From the NCBI RefSeq assembly GCF_000348685.1, contig NZ_ANLA01000021.1, forward strand, positions 1 through 64,000: a DNA stretch of 64,000 nucleotides, given 5' to 3'. The notes under the pieces were generated by a model, which was given only the letters and a program-made list of their open reading frames with translations, did not search any database and was not told where the DNA came from. Made by a program: the position numbers and the translations under genes. Position 1 is the first letter of the stretch. Every line of letters starts with the position of its first letter. Source of the stretch: Xanthomarina gelatinilytica (GTDB lineage: Bacteria > Bacteroidota > Bacteroidia > Flavobacteriales > Flavobacteriaceae). Below, piece by piece: positions 7,896 to 17,253 of this stretch.

Positions 7896-9014
7896 ATGAA
7901 ATTTATAGTATCAAGTACCTATTTACTGAAGCAGCTTCAAGTTCTTGGAGGTGTTATAAACAACTCAAACACCTTACCTATTTTAGATAATTTTTTATTT
8001 GAATTAAACAATACAGAACTTATAATCTCAGCTAGTGACCTGGAGACAACCATGTCTGCTAAACTTGAAGTGGAAAGTGATAATAGTGGCAGCATTGCCG
8101 TTCCTGCCCGTTTGCTTTTGGAAACCTTAAAAACCTTTCCTGAGCAACCATTGACTTTTGTGGTAGAAGAAAACAATACCATAGAGATCAGTTCCAATCA
8201 TGGAAAATATGCCTTGGCTTATGCAGATGGCAACGAGTTCCCTAAAGCTGTTTCTTTGGAAGACGCGAGCTCTACAACCATTACTGGAGATATTTTGGCA
8301 ACAGCCATAAGCAAGACCATTTTTGCTGCAGGAAACGACGATTTACGCCCTGTTATGAGTGGTGTGTTCTTTCAGTTTTCTACCGAAGGTTTAACCTTTG
8401 TGGCTACAGATGCGCATAAATTGGTTAAGTATTCAAGAGAAGATGTTCAGGCTAGTCAGACCACAGAATTTATCATGCCCAAAAAACCTTTAAATCTTTT
8501 AAAAGGGATTTTGGCTGCCAGTGATGATGAAGTGATTATAGAATATAACGATTCCAATGCCAAGTTTACCTTTGAAAATACCGTTTTAATTTGTCGTTTG
8601 ATTGACGGAAAATACCCAAATTACGAAGCTGTTATTCCTAATGAAAACCCGAATAAGCTAGTAATTGATAGAACACAGTTTTTAAATTCTGTGCGTCGTG
8701 TGAGTATCTTTTCAAATAAAACCACACATCAAATCCGATTGAAAATTGCAGGTGCTGAATTAAATATTTCTGCTGAAGATATAGATTACAGTAATAAAGC
8801 TGAAGAGCGTTTAACCTGCGATTACCAAGGTGATGATATGCAAATTGGTTTTAACTCACGCTTTTTAACTGAAATGTTAAACAATCTGACATCAGACGAA
8901 GTACAACTTGAAATGAGCTTACCAAACAGGGCTGGTATCTTAACTCCTGTGGATGGCCTGGATGAAGGCGAACAAGTAACCATGCTTGTTATGCCTGTTA
9001 TGCTTAATAGCTAA
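7896..9014 (+). CDS. dnaN: DNA polymerase III beta subunit (sliding clamp)
   Basis: This 372-aa ring-forming processivity clamp is full length for the family. Motifs include the opening MKFIVSSTYLLKQLQVLGGVI, TTMSAKLEV, NDDLRPVMSGVFFQF near residue 146, ATDAHKLVKYSRE, DGKYPNYEAVIP near 245 and the C-terminal VTMLVMPVML, equivalent to the MPMR tail of other clamps. It has its own promoter and terminator. As is common outside E. coli-like chromosomes, dnaA is not adjacent, and no DnaA-box cluster was seen. Confidence 0.97.
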   Translation: MKFIVSSTYLLKQLQVLGGVINNSNTLPILDNFLFELNNTELIISASDLETTMSAKLEVESDNSGSIAVPARLLLETLKTFPEQPLTFVVEENNTIEISSNHGKYALAYADGNEFPKAVSLEDASSTTITGDILATAISKTIFAAGNDDLRPVMSGVFFQFSTEGLTFVATDAHKLVKYSREDVQASQTTEFIMPKKPLNLLKGILAASDDEVIIEYNDSNAKFTFENTVLICRLIDGKYPNYEAVIPNENPNKLVIDRTQFLNSVRRVSIFSNKTTHQIRLKIAGAELNISAEDIDYSNKAEERLTCDYQGDDMQIGFNSRFLTEMLNNLTSDEVQLEMSLPNRAGILTPVDGLDEGEQVTMLVMPVMLNS

Positions 9015-9038
9015 AATAATACATTAATATTATATATT

Positions 9039-9068
9039 AAAACCGTAACATTAGGTTACGGTTTTTTT
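9039..9068 (+). terminator. intrinsic terminator of dnaN
   Basis: An AAAACCGTAAC/GTTACGGTTTT stem with a 4-nt loop is followed by a T run. Confidence 0.88.
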
Positions 9069-9103
9069 GTGCATTATTTTTAACTTCTCAATTACTTAAC
9101 ATG

Positions 9104-9133
9104 AAAAACGCTCACTAAAAAAGTGAGCGTTTA
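9104..9133 (-). terminator. intrinsic terminator of the lipoprotein gene
   Basis: An AAACGCTCAC/GTGAGCGTTT stem lies about 40 bp downstream of the minus-strand lipoprotein stop, with T residues on that strand. Confidence 0.75.
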
Positions 9134-9171
9134 AACAATTTCCCCTAATGTTTAATTAATAGCAATTTCGT

Positions 9172-9729
9172 TTAACCATCTGTATTATCCATACTAATGT
9201 AACTCCCTTTATAACTTCCATTAATGATTATACCATCATTTCTTGTAAACTGAAAACTAATTTCAATTTGATCTGTAGTATATAATTCTAATGTTAAACT
9301 ACCTGTAGATGCGTTTAAGTTGGTATCTGCATTATTATTATCAAGTAATATATTTCCGTCTTCTAGTTCACCATTAATAATTTGAGCGTTTTCTTCAAAT
9401 TGAAAGTTTGACATATCAGAAAAACTATATGTTTGTTCTGCTAATGGACTTTGATTAATGCGTATACCAAATACATTAACATTATCAAGTTGAGTCCCAT
9501 TATTTATGGCATCTAAAAGTTCAGTTTCTGTCTTATTAGAAAAACTTACAAAAGTATTATCTCCTAAGGCAGGCTCTACGATAACGCTATTAACAACATA
9601 AGTTTCATTATTTAAAGTAATAACATTTGTATTTTGAGGTTGTTCTGTGTTGTTATCGTCGTCTGAAGAACAATTTAATGCAGTTAAAGCAAAACAAAAT
9701 AAAATTACAAGTTTGTTTAATTTTTTCAT
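9172..9729 (-). CDS. putative lipoprotein of unknown function
   Basis: This 185-aa protein has a lipoprotein signal peptide (MKKLNKLVILFCFALTALNC, lipid-attachment Cys at 20) followed by an S-S-D-D-D-N-N linker, typical of proteins exported to the outer-membrane surface in Bacteroidota. The rest is Asn/Thr-rich and predicted mostly beta (ITLNNETYVVNSVIVEP, SGSLTLELYTTDQIEISFQF). No known domain was recognised. It starts 9 bp after the T9SS protein stop and is probably the last gene of that transcript, so the two may act together at the cell surface. Confidence 0.7.
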   Translation of the reverse strand: MKKLNKLVILFCFALTALNCSSDDDNNTEQPQNTNVITLNNETYVVNSVIVEPALGDNTFVSFSNKTETELLDAINNGTQLDNVNVFGIRINQSPLAEQTYSFSDMSNFQFEENAQIINGELEDGNILLDNNNADTNLNASTGSLTLELYTTDQIEISFQFTRNDGIIINGSYKGSYISMDNTDG

Positions 9730-9737
9730 TTTAAAAA

Positions 9738-12272
9738 TTATTGTTTTAAGATTTTTATTGTTTGGTTTGATTGGTTAGTATTTATGCTTAAAAAGTACAT
9801 TCCTGTTGGTAAATTAGAAATATTAATTTGAGATTGATTAGCGATTTCAAGTACTTTTTGACCATTAACGTTAAAAACAGCTACGTTTTTAATAGTTTGA
9901 TTTGTTTTAATATTTACAACGTCTGTTGCTGGATTTGGATATAACTTTACTGTGTTTTCATCTAAAGAAATATCATCAACACTTAATGTAGAATTGTACT
10001 CGTAAGCTCCCAAATCTATTGTAGTATTAAAAACCCTATCATTACCTGATAAATCTAAATCGCCAAATAAAGCTTCATCGTAGTAAGCGTTATCACCTTG
10101 ATCAACAATATAATTTGAAGCTGATGTTGGTTTGTATTCGGCATCTAAATTTAAATTATCTGTTGCTGGATCTAAAGTTGTTACGTTTGTTGCACTAAAT
10201 GTCCCCCCGTAAGTTCCGGCATTTGATGATACATTTGCAATAGAATTTCTAATAAACACATCGTAAGTAGAAACTAATCCGTTGGAAATATCTCTAGTTG
10301 CTGCTGTACCATTAACTGTATTCTGCCAAAAGATAGTATTATTAACATTTAGGTTTACACTACCATTACCTGATGCCGTTATAGAATTGCCATAAGTACC
10401 ATTATAATCATTATTAACAAACGTACTATTATTAATTACAACATCTAAAGTGCTTCCGTTATTCCAATCTTCTCTGTAAATATCTAAAGCCGCAACATTA
10501 ATATCGTTATCAGCAACTAAAACGTTAGCCCAACGTGTAAAAATATAGCCGTTTGTACTATCAGATTGCACATAAACCAATCCTCTATTAACAATGGTGT
10601 TATTTATAAACTTGGTGTTTTCAATAAGTAAGCCTCCGTTTAATGTTCTCATTTTAAGTAAATAACCATTAGAATAATTACTTCTGAATACCGAATTTTT
10701 AATTTTTAAGTTATTAATACTTGAACTATTAGGAATAAAGATTACGCCGTTTTCTTCAACACCACCAGATGTAGATGTATCGTAAATATTTTCAAAAATA
10801 ATCCCATCAAAAGTCACATCACTAGCTGTTACTTCAAATAAACGCTCTGCATTATCTGTTTTGTTCGATGAAAAATCTCCATCAATATCATCACCATTTA
10901 TATCTCCAGTAAAAATGGTAGCATTTGTAGTATGAATAGCTGTTATATCTCTTTCAGCTAGAGTCGTTTCGGTTCCTGCAAAACCTCCAATAATATCCAC
11001 TTCATCTGTACTAACAGCTATTGGTGTGTTTTTATCTGCTAATGTATAGGTTCCTTTTGCTACCCAAACAGCATCATTTAAATTGGTAAGTGCTAAAGCG
11101 TCAGTTACATTTGTAAAAGCATCTGCCCATGAGCTACCATCGTTAGCACCTATTGCATTGGCATTTACGTAAAATATAGAAGGAATACAGTTTTCACCGT
11201 AACTCGATTGACCGTCTACAGTCCACCCTGGGTTATATTGACCACTATTTGCTGGTGGTGAAAAACCTGCATCAACTTGAATACATGTTAAACTTGCATT
11301 ATTATACGCTTTCATGTAGCTAAAATTGCTGTTATTTCCGTTGGCTACGTTTAACTCTACCAATTGATTGTTTTGGCAATGAACTTGCTCTAATGTAGGA
11401 ATATCACTAACATCTAGTGTGGTAATTTGGTTATCTGCACAATGTAATCGTGTTAAATTAGTGTTATTACTAACATCAATAGTCGTTAAATTATTTGCGT
11501 AACAATCCAAACGTGTTAAATTGGTAAAGGCTTCAATACCTGTTAAATCTGAAATTGACAAACCATTGATAAGTAGCTCTGTTGTAGCTTGTGCTTCTGC
11601 CACTGTAATTTCAGTATCACCATTTAAATTGATACTATTATTGTTTACTAAATAACTTTTGAAATTAGCATCTGGAATATTTACAATTTGATTTAATGCA
11701 GCACAGTCTTCACTATAAAATGCAGAGGTACCTTTAGTCCAACCTTGGTTATATATTCCGGCTTCTGCTGGTGGTGTAAAACCAGCATCTATTTGAATAC
11801 ATGATAAACTATTTCCATAAGCTTTCATCCAGTTAATGTTACTGTTATTACCATTGGCAATGTTTAATTCATATAAAACACCATTGTTATGACATTGTAT
11901 ATCTGTAATTGATGTGTTTGCACTAATATCCAACGTTTCTATTTGATTATCAGAACAGTGCAAACGTGTTAATGCTAGATTATTGCTTACATCGATAGAC
12001 GTTAAATTATTATTGTAACAATCTAATCGTGTAATGTTTATAAATTCTTCTATTCCTGTTAAGTCTGAAATTGACAAACCATTAATTAATAATTCACCAG
12101 AAAATGCTTGTGCTTCTGCTACAGAAATTTCTGAGTCGTTATTGGTGTTAATGGCTGCGTCTGCTAATAAATAGCTTTTAAAATTAGCATCGGGAATGTT
12201 AACATTTTGCGCTTGTATACTATACGATGCAGTCGCTATTAAAAAGGTTAATAAGAGTAATGTTTTTTTCAT
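9738..12272 (-). CDS. T9SS-exported protein with duplicated leucine-rich modules and a beta-helix-like region
   Basis: This 844-aa secreted protein has a signal peptide (about residues 1-21). Two copies of a module of about 170 residues follow (near 22-190 and 195-365). Each starts with NIPDANFKSYL, has an EF-hand-like D/N-x-D/N segment (NNDSEISVAEAQ or NGDTEITVAEAQ), then leucine-rich repeats with the L-x-x-L-x-C-x-x-N pattern. The central part (about 370-760) is Asn/Thr-rich with polymorphic right-handed beta-helix features (YVNANAIGANDGSSWADAF). The last 75 residues are a type A T9SS sorting domain (VKLYPNPATDVVNI to the end). The two modules are also alike at DNA level. It is probably a cell-surface or secreted adhesin-like protein; the ligand is unknown. 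Confidence 0.88.
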   Translation of the reverse strand: MKKTLLLLTFLIATASYSIQAQNVNIPDANFKSYLLADAAINTNNDSEISVAEAQAFSGELLINGLSISDLTGIEEFINITRLDCYNNNLTSIDVSNNLALTRLHCSDNQIETLDISANTSITDIQCHNNGVLYELNIANGNNSNINWMKAYGNSLSCIQIDAGFTPPAEAGIYNQGWTKGTSAFYSEDCAALNQIVNIPDANFKSYLVNNNSINLNGDTEITVAEAQATTELLINGLSISDLTGIEAFTNLTRLDCYANNLTTIDVSNNTNLTRLHCADNQITTLDVSDIPTLEQVHCQNNQLVELNVANGNNSNFSYMKAYNNASLTCIQVDAGFSPPANSGQYNPGWTVDGQSSYGENCIPSIFYVNANAIGANDGSSWADAFTNVTDALALTNLNDAVWVAKGTYTLADKNTPIAVSTDEVDIIGGFAGTETTLAERDITAIHTTNATIFTGDINGDDIDGDFSSNKTDNAERLFEVTASDVTFDGIIFENIYDTSTSGGVEENGVIFIPNSSSINNLKIKNSVFRSNYSNGYLLKMRTLNGGLLIENTKFINNTIVNRGLVYVQSDSTNGYIFTRWANVLVADNDINVAALDIYREDWNNGSTLDVVINNSTFVNNDYNGTYGNSITASGNGSVNLNVNNTIFWQNTVNGTAATRDISNGLVSTYDVFIRNSIANVSSNAGTYGGTFSATNVTTLDPATDNLNLDAEYKPTSASNYIVDQGDNAYYDEALFGDLDLSGNDRVFNTTIDLGAYEYNSTLSVDDISLDENTVKLYPNPATDVVNIKTNQTIKNVAVFNVNGQKVLEIANQSQINISNLPTGMYFLSINTNQSNQTIKILKQ

Positions 12273-12376
12273 TGTAGTTGAGATTTATTTTAATATTCAA
12301 CTACAAAACAACAATCAAACAAGGCTAAATTAAGTGAGATTTTTCTGAATAGCTCTAATTTCTTTCTGAATGAAAA

Positions 12377-13129
12377 TCACATAAACGTTTCTTTAATCAC
12401 GTCCAAAAACTGATCGCGTTTAGATTTTGAAATTGGAATGCGTTTTTGATTGTTCATTAGTAAGTAATCGCCATCATCTTTAACCAATTCATCTACATAT
12501 TTTAAGTTGATTAAATACGACCGATGACATTTAAAAAACATCGCATTGCGTTCTAATTGCTCTACAAAATGCTTTAAGGGTTTACAAATGGTTTTTTGTT
12601 TACCATCCATAAGTTGCACGTTGGTGTACATGCCATCGGCTTCAAAATAGACGATATCATTATGCGATGCGAACATGATTCCTTTTGGGATTTCTAAAGC
12701 AATTTTATCCATGGATAGTTGCTTTAATGAATCGCGTAACTTGTTTAACTGGTCGTTTAAATTATTGACTTTTATCGCTTCTTCAGCTTTTGTTACTGCT
12801 TCTTTTAACTCATTTGTATCTACTGGTTTTAACAAATAATCTACAGCCGATAATTTGAAAGCTTCAATTGCATATTGATTGTATGCCGTCACGAAAATGA
12901 TTTTAAAATCGATGTAATTTGGAAAGTATTCTAAAATATCTAATCCAGACTGATTTGGCATTTCAATATCTAAAAAGACAACATCAGGTTTACTGGTTTT
13001 AATCAAATCGACACCAGATGCTAAATCTTGCGCTTCTTCAATGCTAGTAATACTTGCGCAATGTTCTGTAAGCAAATTAGATAGTAAATGTCTGGCGCGT
13101 TTTTCGTCGTCTATAATTATCGCTTTCAT
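12377..13129 (-). CDS. LytTR-type response regulator
   Basis: This 250-aa cytoplasmic response regulator has an N-terminal receiver with acidic pocket residues near 7-8, phospho-acceptor D54 in VVFLDIEMPN and a conserved Lys in YLLKPVD near residue 104. A LytTR DNA-binding domain fills about 145-245 (GIMFASHNDIVYFEADGMYT, FFKCHRSYLINLKYV, IPISKSKRDQFLDVI). It starts 3 bp after the kinase stop, so the two form a translationally close pair. Its targets are not known; the adjacent T9SS protein and lipoprotein operon is a candidate by position only. Confidence 0.92.
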   Translation of the reverse strand: MKAIIIDDEKRARHLLSNLLTEHCASITSIEEAQDLASGVDLIKTSKPDVVFLDIEMPNQSGLDILEYFPNYIDFKIIFVTAYNQYAIEAFKLSAVDYLLKPVDTNELKEAVTKAEEAIKVNNLNDQLNKLRDSLKQLSMDKIALEIPKGIMFASHNDIVYFEADGMYTNVQLMDGKQKTICKPLKHFVEQLERNAMFFKCHRSYLINLKYVDELVKDDGDYLLMNNQKRIPISKSKRDQFLDVIKETFM

Positions 13130-13132
13130 ATC

Positions 13133-16042
13133 TTATTGTATTGGCATCGTGATGACCACTTTTGTACCTGCAGCGACGTCGTTCTCGTCATACAAATCGT
13201 TGGTAGTTATGGTTATATCACGTTTTAATTTGTTTTTATAAAGATGCACACGTTCTTCATTAGCTTTAGTAGCAAAGGGTTTGTGCTGTTGGTTTGGTCG
13301 TTTTAATTTTTCCGATTGTGCTCGACCAATTCCATTATCTTCAACCGTAATTTCTAATTTATTTTGCTGAATAATCTTCGCTTCAATATGTAATTTTCGG
13401 TCGTTTAATTTGTGTAATAATCCGTGTTTTAAAGCATTTTCAACATAAGGTTGAATGAATAACGAAGGTACTTTTATCTGTTTTGTTTTTAACTGATTAT
13501 CAACCGAAATAGTATATTCCAATTCATCTTCAAAACGCACTTTTTCTAATTCTAAATACAGTTTTAAAGCGTTTAATTCTTCTTCTAAAGTAATTTCGTT
13601 TTGCTGACTGTAATCTAAATACATGCGGATTAATCGGCTAAACTTCACTAAATACGAGCTTGCCAATTCCTTTTCATTTGAAATTATATAATCTTGAATA
13701 GAGTTTAAAGCATTAAAAATGAAATGCGGATTCATTTGCGAACGCAGATTTTCTAACCTTAAATTTGTTATTTTTTTATCGATTAAAATTTTATCAATTT
13801 CTGTAATACGTTGAGCTTCTTTTTGTTGCAATCGCCATCTAAAATACAGCCAAACTAAACCTATTATTGTTGCTATTACTAGACCATAAAACCAATAGGT
13901 TTCCCAAAATGGTTTTGCTATAGTAAAGGTAATAGGACTTGCAAATTGTACGTCTTTACTGCTAATGTTTTTGCCTTGTAATTCAAATGTATAATCGCCA
14001 CTAGACAAGCTGTTAAACACCACAAAATGTGTATTTAAAGGCACGTTTCGCCACGTGGTATCAATTGGTTTTATACGGTATTTGTAGCTAACATGTTTAT
14101 TAGATTGAAATCCGTTTGAGTTAAAATCGAATCGTAATTTATTATAATCATAAGGTAAATTGTAATTGGTATTTACAACCGTATCTTTATCATTTATTTG
14201 AACGGATGTTATCCAAACTTTAGAGGTTTTAAAGGCCTTAAAAAGCGTATTGTTTTTGGGCATTACATACAATGAATTTGGAAAAACAGACACCAAATAA
14301 TCTTCAAGAATAATAAACTTATCTACTGATAATGTTAATCCATCTTGGGTGTTTAAACGCCTTACATGATTGGTTTTTGGATGAAACCTATAAAACCCTT
14401 CTTCGGTAGAAATCCATAAAAATTCACCATCAGATTTTAATGTATTTATTTGCACTTGCTTTGGCAACGCATCATGTCTAGAAATTAATCGATCATCCTT
14501 AAAACATAACAAGCCATTGTGCTGTGTTGCCAACCAAATAGCATCGTTTATTTTAGCTATTGAGTTTACTAAAATACTTTCGTTATCTAGCTTAATTTCT
14601 TTTGACTGAAAATTATTAACATCAAATTGATATAACCCATCAATAAAAGAAACAAATAACTGATTGTTTAATATTTCAGATGCTTTTACTCTGCTTTTTC
14701 TAATAACTCTCGTAGAATCTGAAATATACGGTTTGTTATATATTATGGCTTCTTTGTAGCTTCCGTAGAAGAGATTTTCATCATTAATTTTTGAAAATGT
14801 TTTTGCAACAGAGTATTTGTTTTTTTCATCTTTAATTTCAAACGAATTCAAATCCATACTATAGGATTCTGATGCATTAATACTAACAATTACATGGTTT
14901 TGTGATGCATCAAAAAATAAATTACCTATGATTTTTGATCCAGGTAATTTAAGCGTCTTAAAAACACCGTTTGTATTATAAAACAACAACTTACCATTAT
15001 TTGTACCTAATAAAAATTGATTGTTATTTAGTGCACAAGCTGCGGTAATTTTATCTTTTGCTTGTTCTAAATTAAGCTGTCTAATATTAAGATTAGAAGA
15101 CACAAAAACACCGTTGTCTAATGTTGTAAACCAATAATTTTTATTAAAATCTACCAATACATCGGTTACAGACTCGTTACTAAACAATTGTTCTTTTAAA
15201 ACTAATTGCTGCTCTTTTAGTTGAAAAATAAACACACCAGATGTTGTTAAAAACCAATAGTCATTATTTAAAGAAGTGATGTTGTAAATGGTTAAATCTT
15301 CTAATGATTTAGGTGTTTTTAGCTTTAAAACATCGTCTATTTCAGTTTTATAAATATAAAGTTGATTTTTGCCTTGTTCTTTAAAATTTAACAGCGAACT
15401 ATTTTTAAAAGCATATACCTTTGGTGACTGCATTCTGTATTTAGACGTGAATGTTTTAAGCAGTTTTATCTGGTCATCTTTGATTTGGTACCAGTTCTGT
15501 TTTTCTTTTGAAGATCTACCATTTTCATTCATTTTAATGACATAGGACAAATCATTGTGAGTACTCTCACTAACAGACATACCTTCAAAAAGCTTGATGA
15601 TGTTTTTGTCTTTTAAAATAATATCATAAATACCATCTACAGTAAATAAGCGAATGGATGTATTGGTAATTTCAAAAGGTGACAACTGCCCTTTTACCAG
15701 CTTACTAGCGTCATAAAAAAGATGTAAAGTATCGTTTTCAACATAGAAAATTTGCCCGTAAATATTACTACACCAAAGTTTTCCTTTTTCATCTAATTTT
15801 AATTGAAATAAAGAATTTGCTTTTTGGTTAGGGTTTGTAAATTTTTGGTAATTATTTCCGTTATAACGGTATAAACCTTTATCTGCTGCAAGCCAGATAT
15901 AGTGGTTGTGATCTTCTAAAATATCATAAAACTCTACATCTGGAAGATTAGAAATTTTAGACATATGTTGCGTTACCGGATTTTGAGCAACTACAAAAAC
16001 TGGTAACAGTAAAAATAATATGATTTTAAAATAACGCCACAT
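13133..16042 (-). CDS. propeller-type sensor histidine kinase (LytS/YehU-like)
   Basis: The protein is 969 aa when started at the ATG MWRYFKIIL. The frame opens three codons earlier with TTG, but a -7 box at 16057-16064 would place the transcript start close to that point. It has a signal peptide ending VVAQ, then about 620 residues of two-component-regulator propeller repeats (WLAADKGLYRYNGN, WISTEEGFYRFHP), a Y_Y_Y domain near 650-720 (YKYRIKPIDTTW), one membrane span (WFYGLVIATIIGLVWLYF) and a cytoplasmic His_kinase domain with LRSQMNPHFIFNALNSIQ (phospho-His) and an ATPase DNGIG motif. Sensing is therefore periplasmic. In Bacteroidota such kinases often monitor carbohydrates or envelope state; the signal here is unknown. 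Confidence 0.92.
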   Translation of the reverse strand: MWRYFKIILFLLLPVFVVAQNPVTQHMSKISNLPDVEFYDILEDHNHYIWLAADKGLYRYNGNNYQKFTNPNQKANSLFQLKLDEKGKLWCSNIYGQIFYVENDTLHLFYDASKLVKGQLSPFEITNTSIRLFTVDGIYDIILKDKNIIKLFEGMSVSESTHNDLSYVIKMNENGRSSKEKQNWYQIKDDQIKLLKTFTSKYRMQSPKVYAFKNSSLLNFKEQGKNQLYIYKTEIDDVLKLKTPKSLEDLTIYNITSLNNDYWFLTTSGVFIFQLKEQQLVLKEQLFSNESVTDVLVDFNKNYWFTTLDNGVFVSSNLNIRQLNLEQAKDKITAACALNNNQFLLGTNNGKLLFYNTNGVFKTLKLPGSKIIGNLFFDASQNHVIVSINASESYSMDLNSFEIKDEKNKYSVAKTFSKINDENLFYGSYKEAIIYNKPYISDSTRVIRKSRVKASEILNNQLFVSFIDGLYQFDVNNFQSKEIKLDNESILVNSIAKINDAIWLATQHNGLLCFKDDRLISRHDALPKQVQINTLKSDGEFLWISTEEGFYRFHPKTNHVRRLNTQDGLTLSVDKFIILEDYLVSVFPNSLYVMPKNNTLFKAFKTSKVWITSVQINDKDTVVNTNYNLPYDYNKLRFDFNSNGFQSNKHVSYKYRIKPIDTTWRNVPLNTHFVVFNSLSSGDYTFELQGKNISSKDVQFASPITFTIAKPFWETYWFYGLVIATIIGLVWLYFRWRLQQKEAQRITEIDKILIDKKITNLRLENLRSQMNPHFIFNALNSIQDYIISNEKELASSYLVKFSRLIRMYLDYSQQNEITLEEELNALKLYLELEKVRFEDELEYTISVDNQLKTKQIKVPSLFIQPYVENALKHGLLHKLNDRKLHIEAKIIQQNKLEITVEDNGIGRAQSEKLKRPNQQHKPFATKANEERVHLYKNKLKRDITITTNDLYDENDVAAGTKVVITMPIQ

Positions 16043-16056
16043 AAATATCAATTAAC

Positions 16057-16064
16057 AAACTTAA
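16057..16064 (-). promoter_or_regulatory. kinase-regulator operon -7 box (TAAGTTTG)
   Basis: This TAnnTTTG match on the minus strand lies 14 bp upstream of the kinase ATG and implies a very short leader. Confidence 0.45.
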
Positions 16065-16123
16065 TATTTATGTTCACAATGAGCGTCTTATTTTTCTGTA
16101 ACTACCTTATTTTTTTCTAAATA

Positions 16124-16155
16124 TAAAAAAACGCCCACTATACAATGAGCGTTTC
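16124..16155 (-). terminator. intrinsic terminator of the DUF4870 gene
   Basis: An AAACGC..CA/TG..GCGTTT stem with one internal mismatch is followed by a T run on the minus strand. Confidence 0.7.
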
Positions 16156-16180
16156 TAATTTACCTCTATAAAAAATATAA

Positions 16181-16519
16181 CTAACTAATAAAATTAAAAG
16201 ATAAAGGGTATGTTGGTGATTCACCATTATTGGCTTTTATAGCATTAATAATAGGAAATATCAAAGAGATAAACCCAATAACGATCAGTCCTATGATGCC
16301 CAAGCCCAACAATAAGATGGCTGGAATACAAATAATGGCATAGATAATCAAGCTTAATTGAAAGTTAACAATACGCTTGCCTTGCTCGTCCATTTGCAAA
16401 ACCTTGTCTTTTTGTGTTGCCCATAAAATAAGGGGCACGATAAGTCCTCCAAATCCTGTGACGAAAGTCAATAACTGACTTAAATGTGTTACGACCAATA
16501 ATTGATTGTCTTTTCTCAT
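16181..16519 (-). CDS. DUF4870 (Tic20-like) membrane protein
   Basis: This 112-aa protein has three hydrophobic segments (LLTFVTGFGGLIVPLILW, LSLIIYAIICIPAILLLG and a third ending IISLIFPIINAIKA-like). The middle motif MDEQGKRIVNFQLSL matches the DUF4870 signature D-x-x-x-(K/R)-x-x-x-N-F-Q. Members are inner-membrane proteins of unknown function. A palindrome, ATTGAT-GT-ATCAAT (16542-16555), lies 23 bp upstream and could be a regulator site. It is transcribed alone or at the end of the RND operon. Confidence 0.8.
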   Translation of the reverse strand: MRKDNQLLVVTHLSQLLTFVTGFGGLIVPLILWATQKDKVLQMDEQGKRIVNFQLSLIIYAIICIPAILLLGLGIIGLIVIGFISLIFPIINAIKANNGESPTYPLSFNFIS

Positions 16520-16605
16520 GATGGTTTGCTTTTTTTAATTGATTGATGTATCAATATGACGACCAAATCATGAAAATGTTACACTTTTCAATTAAGAAAA
16601 CCGGA

Positions 16606-16815
16606 TTATTTTACGGAACAGCCCACACCTTCTTTCTTTACACCCAGTTTTACGAGGATGGTTTCCAACAAACACCATTTGGTAAAGGCCGACTGGATTA
16701 AGTTTACGCCTATAAAAACGGTAAACCACATCCAATTCGGATTCACATATACGGTTAAAACCACGCTTAACAGTACCATAGTACCCACTATCACTCTAAA
16801 ATATGTATTTAACAT
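16606..16815 (-). CDS. DUF2892 (YgaP-type) membrane protein
   Basis: This 69-aa protein has two membrane segments (VIVGTMVLLSVVLTVYV and WFTVFIGVNLIQSAF) followed by KWCLLETILVKLGV, matching the inner-membrane YgaP-like domain DUF2892. In E. coli YgaP this domain is fused to a rhodanese and linked to sulfur chemistry. Here it closes an RND efflux operon that carries the same putative operator as the sulfide genes. The C-x(6)-E spacing and the tail Cys are conserved-looking. Its exact role is unknown. Confidence 0.75.
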   Translation of the reverse strand: MLNTYFRVIVGTMVLLSVVLTVYVNPNWMWFTVFIGVNLIQSAFTKWCLLETILVKLGVKKEGVGCSVK

Positions 16816-16855
16816 GTTGTTTGATTTTTAAAATTATTATTAATTCTACAAGGTT

Positions 16856-17161
16856 TTAAATATATTTTTCAATAGGAACCACAACAGCTTTAATAGAATT
16901 GTTGGTTTCCAGGTTCTTATTAAATTCTTTTATCAAGCCGAACAAAGCATCAATGTTTTCTTCTTCGGTAAATGAAAAAAACAAGCTGGATTCGTTGCCT
17001 CCTTTAACACTTGGAAACCAACTGGTAGTCATTAAAAGAGAAGCCCCATTTTTATAGCCATCGATTTCAGAACTGCTGAAGTTGTGAATATTCGCTTTTT
17101 TGAAAAGTTTCAAAATATCTTTCTGAAACGCTTCGACTGCTGTTACGATTACTAATTTCAT
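16856..17161 (-). CDS. small PII/CutA-like protein of the efflux operon
   Basis: This 101-aa protein has no signal peptide. The pattern MKLVIVTAVEAFQKDILKLFKKANI, then FSSSEIDGYKNG and a C-terminal IKAVVVPIEKYI resembles the ferredoxin-like fold of PII and CutA proteins (beta-alpha-beta repeats with a flexible loop), similar to small PII-like proteins found beside RND pumps. The typical PII T-loop tyrosine context is absent. It may be a trimeric sensor for the pump, but this rests on context and fold resemblance only. Confidence 0.5.
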   Translation of the reverse strand: MKLVIVTAVEAFQKDILKLFKKANIHNFSSSEIDGYKNGASLLMTTSWFPSVKGGNESSLFFSFTEEENIDALFGLIKEFNKNLETNNSIKAVVVPIEKYI

Positions 17162-17227
17162 ATTTCTAATTTTAATGTCGGTTTAAACACCATAGAGAAC
17201 CAATTTCTATCACTAGACAACTTATAG

Positions 17228-17250
17228 GTCTCGACTGCATTCGACCAGAC
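17228..17250. repeat. short REP-like palindrome
   Basis: GTCT-CGA...TCG...AGAC arms form a small hairpin between the pump gene and the PII-like gene. GGTCTCGACTGCATTCGACC-type sequences look like dispersed intergenic repeats of flavobacteria. Confidence 0.4.
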
Positions 17251-17253
17251 AGA

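Noticed and set aside
7896-9014. Replication origin near dnaN
   Set aside because: No dnaA gene and no cluster of DnaA boxes was seen; the dnaN neighbourhood here is the gliding-gene synteny.
16542-16555. ATTGAT-GT-ATCAAT palindrome before the DUF4870 gene
   Set aside because: FNR-type half-sites are spaced by 2 instead of 4 bp and no -7 box is suitably placed; not enough to call an FNR site.
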